From the NCBI GenBank assembly GCA_937887565.1, contig CALABS010000061.1, positions 1-64,000 of the forward strand: DNA of 64,000 nucleotides, read 5' to 3'. Source of the stretch: an uncultured Rhodospirillaceae bacterium (GTDB lineage: Bacteria; Pseudomonadota; Alphaproteobacteria; Rhodospirillales; Magnetospirillaceae). Each line of letters opens with the position of its first letter. Position 1 is the stretch's first letter. The notes below the pieces were generated by a model. That model was not told the origin of the DNA. It searched no databases and was given only the letters and a program-made list of their open reading frames with translations. This document shows, in pieces, positions 11,102-21,000 of this stretch. Both the position numbers and the translations under genes were made by a program.

Positions 11102-12886
11102 TTACATCCGCTCAAGCTCGTCGATGAAGCCCACCACCACGTCCAGGCCCTTGCGCCAGAACGCCGGGTCCGAGGCGTCGAGGCCGAACGGGGCCAGCAG
11201 CTCCTTGTGGCGCAGGGTGCCGCCCGCCCGCAGCATTTCCAGGTAGCGCTCGGCGAACTGGGGCGCGCCCTGGCTGTAGACCGAGTACAGCGAGTTCACC
11301 AGGCAGTCGCCGAAGGCGTAGGCGTAGACGTAGAAGGGCGAGTGGATGAAGTGGGGAATATAGGTCCAGAAGGACTTGTATTCGTCCTCGAAGCGGAGCG
11401 CCGGCCCCAGGCTTTCCGCCTGCACCCGCATCCAGATTTCGCCAAGGCGCTCGGCCGACAGCTCGCCGCGCCGGCGTTCCTCGTGGAGGATGCGCTCGAA
11501 ATCGTAGAACGCCACCTGCCGGACCACGGTGTTGAGCATGTCCTCGACCTTGCCGGCCAGCATGGCCTTGCGCCGACTGGGATCGGTCTCGGCCCGCAGC
11601 ATGGCCTGGAAGGTCAGCATCTCGCCGAACACCGAGGCGGTCTCGGCCAGGGTCAGGGGGGTGTCGCTCATCAGCGTCCCCTGCCCCGCCGCCAGCACCT
11701 GATGCACCCCGTGGCCCAGTTCGTGGGCCAGGGTCATGACGTCGCGGGTCCTGCCCTGGTAGTTGACCAGCAGATAGGGATGGGCCGACGGCACCGTCGG
11801 ATGGGCGAAGGCGCCGGGCGACTTGCCGGGCCGCACGGGGGCGTCGATCCAGGCGCCGTCGAAGAACCGCCGTCCCACCACCGCCAGGTCGGGGCTGAAG
11901 TCGTTATAGGCGCCCAGCACCGTGTCACGGGCCTGGTCCCAGCTGAACACCCGGTCGGTGTCGTCGGGCAGCGGCGCGTTGCGGTCCCAATAGTCGAGCC
12001 GGTCGGAGCCGAACCACTTGGCCTTGAGCGCGTAGTAGCGGTGGCTGAGCTGGGCGTAGCAGCCCTTGACCGCGTCGACCAGCGCGTCGACCACCTCGTC
12101 CTCGACCTGGTTGGACAGGTTGCGATAGGACCATGGCCGCGCGTAGTCGCGCCACTTGTCCTCGATTTCCTTGTCCTTGGCCAGCGTGTTGGTGATCAGC
12201 GCGAACAAGGGCGCGTTGTCGCCCAGCACCTTGCCCAGCGACTTGGCGGCATCCTTGCGCACCGCCGCGTCGCGGTCGCTCATCAGGTGCAGCACCTCGG
12301 CCGAGGTCAGCATCCGGTCGCGGAACGGGAAGCGCAGCCGCGCCATGGTCTCGTCGAACAGGCGGTTCCAGGCGGCGCGCCCGGTCACCGACTTCTCGTG
12401 CAGCAGGCGCTCCAGCTCGTCGGACAGCTGGTGGGGCCGGAACACGCGGACGTCGCGGAGCCACGGCGCGTAGCGGCGGGCGCGGTCGGCGGTGAGCTTC
12501 TGCTCCAGTTCCTTGTCGTCGAGGCGGTTGATCTCCAGCGTGAAGAACAGGGTGTGGGTGGAGATGTCGGTCACCCGTTCCTGGATGCCCTGGTAGAAGC
12601 GGCCGCGATCGGAATCAGCCTGGTCGCCGGCATAGAGCAGCTGGGCATAGGACAACGCCCGGTACATCACCTCGCTGAGCTTTTCGTACTCCTCGATGGC
12701 GGCGCCGAAGGCGTCGCCGGGCAGGTCGGCCAGACGTCCGTTGTATTTCCCATGGAAGGCCTTGGCGTCCCGCTCCAGCGTATCGAGGTCTTGAGCCAGT
12801 TCCGGCGACTCGGGAGAGGGATACAGATCCGACAGGTCCCACTCCGGAAGGGTGCCAAGATCGGGCATGGCGTTCGGTTTCGTCAT
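11102..12886 (-). CDS. pepF: M3B oligoendopeptidase F
   Basis: Cytoplasmic zinc metallopeptidase that trims oligopeptides. 594 residues, normal for the family. The zinc motif HELGH lies in LAHELGHGVHQ with the downstream glutamate in ETASVFGEM, followed by the family's YYxxxFxYxxG-type end, here FYVYAYAFGDCL. The N-terminal half is the all-helical oligopeptidase F domain. ATG at 12886 is preceded by AAGGAG at eight bases; the open frame continues upstream to 12979 without a site. Divergent from the acyl-CoA synthetase gene. Confidence 0.9.
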   Translation of the reverse strand: MTKPNAMPDLGTLPEWDLSDLYPSPESPELAQDLDTLERDAKAFHGKYNGRLADLPGDAFGAAIEEYEKLSEVMYRALSYAQLLYAGDQADSDRGRFYQGIQERVTDISTHTLFFTLEINRLDDKELEQKLTADRARRYAPWLRDVRVFRPHQLSDELERLLHEKSVTGRAAWNRLFDETMARLRFPFRDRMLTSAEVLHLMSDRDAAVRKDAAKSLGKVLGDNAPLFALITNTLAKDKEIEDKWRDYARPWSYRNLSNQVEDEVVDALVDAVKGCYAQLSHRYYALKAKWFGSDRLDYWDRNAPLPDDTDRVFSWDQARDTVLGAYNDFSPDLAVVGRRFFDGAWIDAPVRPGKSPGAFAHPTVPSAHPYLLVNYQGRTRDVMTLAHELGHGVHQVLAAGQGTLMSDTPLTLAETASVFGEMLTFQAMLRAETDPSRRKAMLAGKVEDMLNTVVRQVAFYDFERILHEERRRGELSAERLGEIWMRVQAESLGPALRFEDEYKSFWTYIPHFIHSPFYVYAYAFGDCLVNSLYSVYSQGAPQFAERYLEMLRAGGTLRHKELLAPFGLDASDPAFWRKGLDVVVGFIDELERM

Positions 12887-12996
12887 TCGGATGACTCCTT
12901 GTCCGGGAGGGGATATGGGTAGATGCGCCGGGACGGGCAAGACGGCGACTATAAGACGGCGGCCCGGCGACCCTGGCAAGGGGGAGGAGGAAGTCC

Positions 12997-14796
12997 ATGA
13001 CCGATTACGGCGCGATCCCCAGCCTCGCCGCCCTGGCCCTGGGTCAGGCGGACCGCCTGGGCGACGGTCCCTTCCTGTGGGCCAGGCGCGACACCGGCTG
13101 GATGCCGCTGAGCTGGCGGCACGCCGCCGACACCGCCCTGGCCCTGGCCGGCGGATTGCGGGCGATGGGCCTGGCCGGCGGCGACCGGGTCATGCTGGTG
13201 TCCGAGAACCGCCCCGAATGGTTCCTGGCCGACCTGGCGGCCATGGCGGCCGGCGGCATCACCGTGCCGTCCTACGTCACCAACACCCCGGCCGAGCACC
13301 TGCACATCCTCAACAATTCCGGCGCCCGCTTCGTGGTGGTGTCCACCCCCGCCCTGGCCGAGCGGGTGATGGCCGCCGCCTGGCAGGCCGAGCGGCCGCC
13401 CACCGTCATCTGCATGGAACCGCCGCGCCTGGGCCAGGCGGGCCCGGGCGTCAGGCTGGCATCGTGGGACGAGGCGGTGGCCGCCGGAGCCGGCCGCGAG
13501 GCCGATATCCGCCGCGTGATCGCCGACATCCGCCGCGACGACACCGCCTGCCTGATCTACACCTCGGGGACCGGCGGGGCGCCGAGGGGCGTGATGCAGT
13601 CGCACGGATCGGTGCTGGCCGACTGCCGGGGCGCCCACGAACTGCTGGCCGGGTTCTTCGGCCTGGGCGACGAAATCTTCCTGTCGTTCCTGCCGCTGTC
13701 GCACGCCTACGAGCATACCGTCGGGCTGTGGTTCCCGGTCTCCATCGGCGCCCAGATTCATTATGCCGAGAGCATCGACGCCCTGGCCGCCAACATGGCC
13801 GAGATCCGCCCCACCATCATGACCGCCGTCCCCCGCCTCTACGAGACCATGCGCGGCCGCATCCTGCGCGCCATGCAGCGCCAGGGCGGCATGAAGGAGC
13901 GGCTGTTCCACCAAGCGGTCAGGGTGGGCAGCCGGCGCTACCAGCGGGGACGGCTGGGCCCGCTGGACGCCGTCCTCGACCTGGCGCTGGAGCGGCTGGT
14001 CCGCGACAAGGTGCGCGCCCGCTTCGGCGGCCGCCTCAAGGCGCTGGTGTCCGGCGGCGCGCCGCTATCGCCCGAGGTCGGCCTGTTCTTCACCGCGCTG
14101 GGCGTCCGCATCCTGCAGGGCTACGGCCAGACCGAGGCCGGGCCGGCCATCTCGTGCAGCCCGCCGGGCAGGGTCAAGATCGACACCGTCGGCCCGCCGC
14201 TGGCCGGCATCGACGTGCGCATCGCCGCCGACGGCGAGATCCTGGTCCGCGGCGAGGTGGTCATGCAGGGGTACTGGCGCGACCCCGAGGGCACCGCCCG
14301 GGCCATCGGCGACGGCGGCTGGCTGCGCACCGGCGACATCGGCGAGATCGACGCCGACGGCTACATCCGCATCACCGACCGCAAGAAGGACATCATCGTC
14401 AATTCGGGCGGCGACAACGTCTCGCCGCAACGGGTCGAGGGCTTCCTCACCGCCCAGCCGGAAATCCTCCAGGCCATGGTCCACGGCGACCGCCGGCCGC
14501 ATCTGGTGGCTTTGGTGGTGCCGTCGCCGGAATGGGCCGAGGCGTGGGCGCGGCAGCGCGGCAAGGGGGCCGACCCGGAGTCGCTGGCCGCCGACCCCGA
14601 GTTCCGCCAAGCCGTCGGCCAGGCGGTGGAGCGCGTCAACCGCGCGCTGTCGACCATCGAGAAGGTCCGCCGCTTCGTGCTGGCCCCCGAACCGTTCAGC
14701 ATCGAGAACGGGATGCTGACCCCGACCCTCAAGATCAAGCGCCACGTCATCGGCGCCCGCTACGGCGCCGAGTTGGAACGCCTGTACGGCGACTGA
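12997..14796 (+). CDS. Long-chain acyl-CoA synthetase (AMP-dependent, FAA1/FadD15 type)
   Basis: Activates a carboxylic acid, probably a long-chain fatty acid, to acyl-CoA. 599 residues. ATP P-loop YTSGTGGAPRGV (about 184-195), PLSHAYEHT in the fatty-acid gate region, YGQTEAGP (about 371), the TGDIGEIDADGYI hinge, DRKKDIIVNSGGDNVSP, and the C-terminal catalytic lysine in LTPTLKIKRH. The LSHAYERT-like block and NSGGDNVSP fit the FAA1/FadD15 branch rather than short-chain enzymes. GGAGGAGG precedes the ATG. It converges with the epimerase gene (stops one base apart). Substrate length cannot be read from sequence. Confidence 0.85.
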   Translation: MTDYGAIPSLAALALGQADRLGDGPFLWARRDTGWMPLSWRHAADTALALAGGLRAMGLAGGDRVMLVSENRPEWFLADLAAMAAGGITVPSYVTNTPAEHLHILNNSGARFVVVSTPALAERVMAAAWQAERPPTVICMEPPRLGQAGPGVRLASWDEAVAAGAGREADIRRVIADIRRDDTACLIYTSGTGGAPRGVMQSHGSVLADCRGAHELLAGFFGLGDEIFLSFLPLSHAYEHTVGLWFPVSIGAQIHYAESIDALAANMAEIRPTIMTAVPRLYETMRGRILRAMQRQGGMKERLFHQAVRVGSRRYQRGRLGPLDAVLDLALERLVRDKVRARFGGRLKALVSGGAPLSPEVGLFFTALGVRILQGYGQTEAGPAISCSPPGRVKIDTVGPPLAGIDVRIAADGEILVRGEVVMQGYWRDPEGTARAIGDGGWLRTGDIGEIDADGYIRITDRKKDIIVNSGGDNVSPQRVEGFLTAQPEILQAMVHGDRRPHLVALVVPSPEWAEAWARQRGKGADPESLAADPEFRQAVGQAVERVNRALSTIEKVRRFVLAPEPFSIENGMLTPTLKIKRHVIGARYGAELERLYGD

Positions 14797-14797
14797 A

Positions 14798-15778
14798 TCA
14801 CAGCCCGTGGAACTGCTTGAACCACTCGATGAACTTGGGCACCCCCACCGAGATCGGGGTGGTCGGGGCATAGCCGACGTCGCGCTGGATCGAGGCGATG
14901 TCGGCATAGGTCTCGCGCACGTCGCCGTCCTGCATGGGCAGGAAGTGATACTCGGCCTTCTTGCCCAGCGCCTTCTCGATCTCGCCCACGTAGTCCATCA
15001 GGTGTTCGGAACGATTGTTGCCGATGTTGTAGACCCGGTAGGGCGGCGCCTTGCCGTCGTCGGCCGGCGGATTGTCGAGCACGCCGATCACGCCCGACAC
15101 GATGTCGTCGATGAAGGTGAAGTCGCGCCGCATGTCGCCGTTGTTGAACACGGTGATGGGGCGGTCCTCGACGATGGCCTTGGCGAACAGATACGCCGCC
15201 ATGTCCGGGCGCCCCCACGGCCCGTAGACGGTGAAGAACCGCAGCCCGGTGGACGGAAAGCGATAGAGATGGCTGTAGGAGTGGGCCATCAGCTCGTTGG
15301 CGCGCTTGGTGGCGGCATAGAGCGAGATGGGGGTATCGACCCGGTCGTCCACCGAGAACGGCATCTTGGTGTTGGACCCATAGACCGACGACGAACTGGC
15401 ATAGACGAAATGGCGGCAACGGGGGTTGTGCCGGGCCATCTCCAGCAGCACCAGGAAGCCCTCGACGTTGGAGCGGGTGTAATCGTGGGGCGCCTTCAGC
15501 GAATGGCGCACGCCGGCCTGGGCGGCCAGGTTGATGTAGCGGTCGATGTCCGGATGCGCCGCCGCGACCGCCGCCATTGCCTCGCGGTCGGCGATGTCGA
15601 CCTGGTGAAAGGCGAAGCCGGGGTGCTCGCGCAGACGGGCCAGCCGGGTCTCCTTCAAGCGGACGTCGTAATAGTCGTTGAGATTGTCGACGCCCACCAC
15701 CATCTCCCCTCGGGCCAGCAGGCGGAGGGAGGTATGGAAACCGATGAACCCGGCGGCTCCGGTGACGAGTACGGTCAT
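14798..15778 (-). CDS. UDP-glucuronate 4-epimerase-like NAD-dependent epimerase
   Basis: Short-chain dehydrogenase/epimerase that interconverts nucleotide sugars, most likely UDP-glucuronate and UDP-galacturonate for surface polysaccharide. 326 residues. NAD-binding GAAGFIG (7-13), NLAAQAGVRHSL, SSSSVYGSN with the catalytic serine, YAATKRANE with Tyr/Lys, RFFTVYGPWGRPDMA (the CapI/LspL hallmark), and DFTFIDDIVSG. This match to CapI-type enzymes supports the substrate call; 4-epimerisation of another UDP-uronate is possible. ATG at 15778 follows GGGGAT. No other polysaccharide genes are adjacent. Confidence 0.85.
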   Translation of the reverse strand: MTVLVTGAAGFIGFHTSLRLLARGEMVVGVDNLNDYYDVRLKETRLARLREHPGFAFHQVDIADREAMAAVAAAHPDIDRYINLAAQAGVRHSLKAPHDYTRSNVEGFLVLLEMARHNPRCRHFVYASSSSVYGSNTKMPFSVDDRVDTPISLYAATKRANELMAHSYSHLYRFPSTGLRFFTVYGPWGRPDMAAYLFAKAIVEDRPITVFNNGDMRRDFTFIDDIVSGVIGVLDNPPADDGKAPPYRVYNIGNNRSEHLMDYVGEIEKALGKKAEYHFLPMQDGDVRETYADIASIQRDVGYAPTTPISVGVPKFIEWFKQFHGL

Positions 15779-15946
15779 TCTGGCGATCCCCTGATTTGAC
15801 GGCACTGATATACATGGCCCCTGGCATGAAATCACCCCCCTTTCCGCCCGCCTCCGGCGCGGGGTACGCCATTTGCTCCGCCGCCTCGGCTTGAAAATTC
15901 GCCACGGCATGGGATGATCGGGGATAAGCCGATCTAAGGAGCATGG

Positions 15947-16348
15947 ATGCCACGGCGGGGTAACGGAGCGGGCGACGGCGGCGAAGGCCATCCGCCCCGG
16001 GTCATGGTGATCGAGGACGAGCCGCTGATCGCCATGGGCCTGAAGATGGTGCTCGAGAACATGGGCTGCGACGTGCCGGCCGTGGTCGACACCGAGGACG
16101 ACGCCGTGGACAGCGCCGAGCGCCTGGACCTCGACCTGATCCTGGCCGATGTCCGCCTGCGGGACGGCAATGACGGGATTTCGGCCGTCCAGCGCATCCT
16201 GCGACGCCACCAGGTGCCGGTGGTGTTCGTCACCGGCAATGCCGGCGAGGTCCGCAGCCGGGGAATGGGGCATATCCGAATTCTTCCCAAGCCGTTCATG
16301 CCGGCGGCGCTCGAAAGGACGGTTCGCGCGATCCTCGATTTGTCGTGA
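15947..16348 (+). CDS. Single-domain response regulator (CheY-like)
   Basis: A 133-residue stand-alone receiver. Acidic pocket VIEDEP (21-26), phosphoacceptor Asp68 in LILADVRL, Thr in VFVTGN (about 96), and Lys115 in LPKPF. No output domain, so it acts by protein contact or as a phosphate relay. Thirty-seven bases separate it from the HWE/HisKA_2 sensor kinase downstream, its probable partner. AAGGAG lies just before the start; an overlapping ATG three bases earlier in another frame stops at once. The VRLRDGNDGI after the Asp is typical of receivers paired with HWE/HisKA_2 kinases. Confidence 0.88.
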   Translation: MPRRGNGAGDGGEGHPPRVMVIEDEPLIAMGLKMVLENMGCDVPAVVDTEDDAVDSAERLDLDLILADVRLRDGNDGISAVQRILRRHQVPVVFVTGNAGEVRSRGMGHIRILPKPFMPAALERTVRAILDLS

Positions 16349-16385
16349 ACGTTCATTCCCTTGGAAACATCCGAGGGAGACCGTG

Positions 16386-17978
16386 GTGCCGGAGGCCCAT
16401 CCCGCGACGAAGCGGCCCGGCATGGAACGGGCGATCATCTGGCTGAGCCTGTTCGGCCTGCTGGTCATCCTGGTCCTGTTCGCCTTCCTCATCCTGTCCG
16501 ACCGCGAGGAAAGCTCGCAAGACATCGCCGACCAGGTGCGGTTGCAGGCGCTGTTGTTGTCCGAGCACGCGGCACGGCTGTTCGATTCCGCCGAACTGGC
16601 CCTGTCCACCGTGGTCGACGAGACCCGCGGCGACGGTCTCCGCACCCTGCCCAATGCCGCCCGCATCCACCGTCGCCTTCATGCCCTGGCGCAACGGCTG
16701 CCCTATGTGGAGGCGTTCTGGCTGCATGGTCCCGGCGGCCGGCTGCGCCTTTCCAGCCTGGCCCATCCACCGCCCCGCCAGGATGCCTCGGACCAGGAAT
16801 TCTTCGTCGCCCACCGCGAAAACCCCGATGCCGGCGTGCATGTCAGCGCCCTGGCCGGCGGCGCGGAGGGGCGGGCGACCTTCCGGGTCAGCCGCCGTCT
16901 GGAAGGCGAGAGCGGGGGATTCCAGGGCGTCGCCTCGCTGACGGTCGATGTCGGGTTCTTCCGCAACTTCTATGGCCAGCTCCCGCTGCCGCCCGACAGC
17001 AAGGTCGTCCTGCTGCGCGCCCCCGACCTGACCGAGTTGGTCCGCCAACCGCCGGCGATGCCGGGAACGCGGATCCGGGCCGCCGCGGCGCTGCGCGAGG
17101 CGGTGGTCGTCAACCCGCAATGGGGACTTTTCCGCGAGGTGACGGACGAGGACGAGGTGCCCCGTCTGGTGGCCTACCGCCGGGTCCAGGGCTTTCCGCT
17201 TTATGTCACCGTCTGCGTGCCGCTGATGGCCGCCGACGCCCAATGGCGGCAGCGGGTGCTGCTGCGCCTGGCCGAGGCCGGGGTGGCGCTGGTGATCCTG
17301 GGCCTGCTGACCACGCTGGCGCTCCGCGAGGCCGGCCGCCAGAGGGCGTTCCAGGAAGCGCTGGCCGAGCGCGTCGGCATCCGCACCGCCGAACTGGAAG
17401 CCGCCGTCCACGAGGTCCACCACCGCGTCCGCAACAACCTTCAGGTCATCGGCAGTCTTCTCAACCTGCAGGCGGCCCGGGTCCGCGACCCGGAAACGCG
17501 CGAGGCGCTCACCGAAACCATTGGCCGCGTCCACACCATCTCGCTGGTCCATCAGACCATGTACGCGGCGGGAAGCGTGAACCGGGTGGAATTCCACGAC
17601 TACCTGGCCACCCTGGCCAGCCAGTTGGGCGATCTCTATGGCGTCACCACGGTGACCATCGGCGTCGTCGGCGACAGCGTCACCCTGTCGCTGGAAACCG
17701 CCGTCCCGCTGGCGTTGATCGTCCACGAGGCGCTGGCCAACGCGCTTGCCCATGCCTTTCCCGGCAGGCACGGCGGCAAGGTGGTGATCCGCCTGCAGAA
17801 CGAGCCGCCGGGATTGATCCTGACCATCGAGGATGACGGCATCGGTCCGCCCGATGCCGCCACCAACGGATTGGGCATGCGGATCATGCGCCAATCGGCG
17901 ACGCAGGTGAACGCGAGGCTGGAACTGGAGCCGACCGCGCCGGGAACGCGGGTCCGGGTCCACTGCCGGCGGGTTTGA
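16386..17978 (+). CDS. Membrane sensor histidine kinase, HisKA_2/HWE type
   Basis: 530 residues. Transmembrane helix about 15-37, periplasmic sensor of Cache-like character (40-285), second helix about 293-313, coiled coil, then HisKA_2 with EVHHRVRNNLQVIGSLLNLQ (343-362; His345/346) and an HATPase with N-box HEALANALAHA (447-457) and DDGIGPP. HWE/HisKA_2 kinases usually phosphorylate single-domain regulators, which fits the preceding gene. Two adjacent GTG codons (16383 and 16386) follow GAGGGAG; the second has the better spacing. An ATG at 16422 would begin right at the first helix. Ligand unknown. Confidence 0.82.
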   Translation: MPEAHPATKRPGMERAIIWLSLFGLLVILVLFAFLILSDREESSQDIADQVRLQALLLSEHAARLFDSAELALSTVVDETRGDGLRTLPNAARIHRRLHALAQRLPYVEAFWLHGPGGRLRLSSLAHPPPRQDASDQEFFVAHRENPDAGVHVSALAGGAEGRATFRVSRRLEGESGGFQGVASLTVDVGFFRNFYGQLPLPPDSKVVLLRAPDLTELVRQPPAMPGTRIRAAAALREAVVVNPQWGLFREVTDEDEVPRLVAYRRVQGFPLYVTVCVPLMAADAQWRQRVLLRLAEAGVALVILGLLTTLALREAGRQRAFQEALAERVGIRTAELEAAVHEVHHRVRNNLQVIGSLLNLQAARVRDPETREALTETIGRVHTISLVHQTMYAAGSVNRVEFHDYLATLASQLGDLYGVTTVTIGVVGDSVTLSLETAVPLALIVHEALANALAHAFPGRHGGKVVIRLQNEPPGLILTIEDDGIGPPDAATNGLGMRIMRQSATQVNARLELEPTAPGTRVRVHCRRV

Positions 17979-18064
17979 CCCCAGGCCTGCCGCGTTTGCG
18001 CTTGACCGGCCCGGGGTCCCGCGCTTGACTCGACCGAGGGGAAGCGTCTGCCACAGGGGAGAGC

Positions 18065-21000
18065 ATGGACGTCGCGGACACTGTGGACGAACAGGCCGCC
18101 TGGACCGAAGCCAAGGCGGCACGCGCGCGGGGCGACCGCGATGCCGAACTGGCCGCCTATGAGGCCATCCTCGCCGCGACCCCCGACGACGTCGACGCGC
18201 TGACCGCCAAGGGCGCGGCGCTGCGCGCCGCCGGACGTCCCCGTGAATCGTTGATGATGCTCTTGCGGGCGCTGTCGCTGCGGCCCGATTGCCTGGCCGC
18301 GCGGGTCGAGATGGCATCGTCCCTGCTCGCCCTCGGTCGCCGGGCCGAGGCGGCCCCGGTGCTGTCGGCCCTGGCGCGGTCCCCGAACGCTCCCGCCGAG
18401 GTGTGGCATCTGCTGGCCCGGGCGTCCCTGGCCGGCGGCCATGCCGACGCCGCCCGCGCCTGCCTGGCGCGGACCGTCGCCCTTGATCCCACCCGCGTCG
18501 ACGCCCGCCGGCAACTGGCCGACATGGCGGCGCGCGACGGCGATCTGACCGGCGCCACCGACCAGTACCACGACATCCTGGCCATGGCCCCGGGCGACGC
18601 CGAGGCCCGTGCCGGGCTGGGGCAGGCGCTGATCGGCCTGGGTCGGCTCGCCGAAGCCGAGGACCAATTGGAGCGCGCCCTGGTGATGGATGACGAGAAC
18701 GTCGTCGCCCGCCTGGGCCGCGCCCGCCTGCGCCTGCTGGAGGGCGACTTCCCCAGCGCCTGGGAGGATTACGAATGGCGCTGGCAATTGCCTGGCCGGG
18801 CGCGACCGGAACCGCCCGGTGAAAGTTGGGACGGCGGGCCGTTGGACGGCCGCGCCATCCTGCTGTGGGCCGAGGCGGGTTACGAGGAAACCGTCCAGAT
18901 GGCCCGCTACGTGCCCAAGGTCGCGGCCATGGGCGGCAAGGTGGTGCTGGCCGTGCCGGCGCCGATGACGGCACTGTTCGAGAGCCTCGAGGGTGTTTCC
19001 CACGTCGTCGCCTCGGGCTGCCCGCTGCCGATCCGGGTGAGCGTGAACGCCTCGCTGATGGATCTGCCGCGCCTGTTCGGCACCACCCTGGCGACCGTGC
19101 CCGCGCCGATCCCCTATATCGGGCCGCCGACGGCGCGCCGCATTCCGGTGGTCACCCCGCCCGCCACCCATCTGCGCGTCGGACTGGCCTGGGCCAACGG
19201 GCGCCCGGACTGGAGCATGCCCTTCACCGAGGCGGTGCCGCTGCTGGGCCGCCCCGACATTGCCGTGTTCGGCCTGCAACTGGGCCCCATGGCCGAGGAC
19301 GCCCGCCGCCTGGCCCATCCCGCCCTGATCACCGACCTTGGCCCGACCATTTCCGATCTCGGCGACCTGGCCGCCCGCATCGCCGAGATGGACGTGGTGG
19401 CGACGGTGGACGGCATCGTCGCCCACGTCGCCGGCGCCATGGGCAAGCCGGTCCTCTTGATGCTGCCCGCCAGCGCCGACTGGCGGTGGCTGCTGGAGCG
19501 CGAGGATTCGCCCTGGTACCCCGCCATGCGCCTGTTCCGCCAGGATCGCGCCGGCGACTGGACCGGGGTGGTGACACGGGTGCTGATGGACCTGGAAGCC
19601 CGGGCCGGCGCCGAGGCCGACCTGCGGGCCAAGGCCCTGCACGCCCAGTCGGGGTCCAGGGCGGCCATGCGCGCCCTGCTGGCCGGCCACCTCCAGGCCG
19701 GCGACGGTTTCATCGACATCGGCGCCGGCGATGGCACCTTCACGCTGGACGCGGCGGCGCATCCGTCCGGCGACGTGCTGGTCCTGGCCATCGAGGCCAA
19801 GCGCGGGGACGCCGAGATCCTGGCCGACACCGTCGCCATCTCGGGCGCCGAGGAGGTGGTCGAGGTGGTCGCGGAGCCGGTGGCCGGATGCGCCATGCCG
19901 GCCGTGGTCGCCAAGCACCCGCGCCGGGGCCGGACCGTCTTTCCGTTGCCGGATTGGGTGGCGGCACGTGCCGAGACGGTGGCGGTGGACAGCCTGCTGT
20001 CCGACCGCCCCCGGCTCGCCGACCGGCGGCTGGTGGTGCGCATCGGCACCCGCAGTTCGGAGGGCGAGGTGCTCGACGGACTATGGGAGACCCTGATCAC
20101 CCAGCGGGCCGCCGCGGTCGCCTTCGAGCACCGCGAGGGCGCCGCCGCCGCCGAGACGCTGGCCCAGGCCGGCTACACCCTGTGGCGGTTCCCCATCGAA
20201 CTGGCCGGTGGCCCCGTCCAATCCTTCGCCGGCCAGCCGGGTCCGGTGATCGCCCTGGCGTCGGGCATCGCCCCCGCCCCCTGCTACGGCGACCTGTCCG
20301 ACCCCGCCTCGCCCGCCGCGCTGGCACGGGCCCGGCTCGACGCCGCGACCCTGGCAGCGGAAGGGACGACGGCGATGATGGACGGCGATATCGCAACCGC
20401 CGTCCGACACCTGAGCCGCGCCCTGGCCGCCGATCCCGCCAACCAGCAGGCCAACACCAACCTGGCGGTGCTGCTGCGGCGGGCCGGTCGGGCCGACGCC
20501 GCCGTCGCCTGCTGCCGTCGCGCGCTGGCCTGCGGCGCCGGTGCCGGCGTCCGCGCCAACCTCGCCTCGGTGCTGCGCGACCTCGGGCAGGTGGAGGCGG
20601 CCGAGCTCGAGTTCCTGCGCGCCCTCTCGGTCGAGCCGGCCAACCCGCCGTTCCTGTTCGGCTTCGCCATGCTGGAGCGGCTGCGCGGCCGCGCCCGCGA
20701 GGCATTGGCGACCCTGGAAAGGATCGAGACCCTGTCACCGGGCGCGGTCCCCCGGTTCCAACTCGCCCAAGCGCTGCTCAAGTCGGGCAACCTGGCGCGC
20801 GGCATGGCGGAGATGGCCCACCGCCCCCGCGTCGGCCTGCCCCCGGTTCCAGGCGCCGCCGCCTGGGAAGGCGAGCGGCTGGAGGCCCGCACCATCCTGG
20901 TCCGCGACGAGGGCGACGCCATCGACGCCGTCATGCTGGGCCGCTATATCCCCCGCGTCGCCGCCCAGGGCGGACTGGTCACGGTGGAATGCGTCCCCGA

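Noticed and set aside
11054..12922. A 622-codon open frame antisense to pepF
   Set aside because: Low-complexity HLV/RG-rich product with no motif; the opposite strand has the HELGH peptidase.
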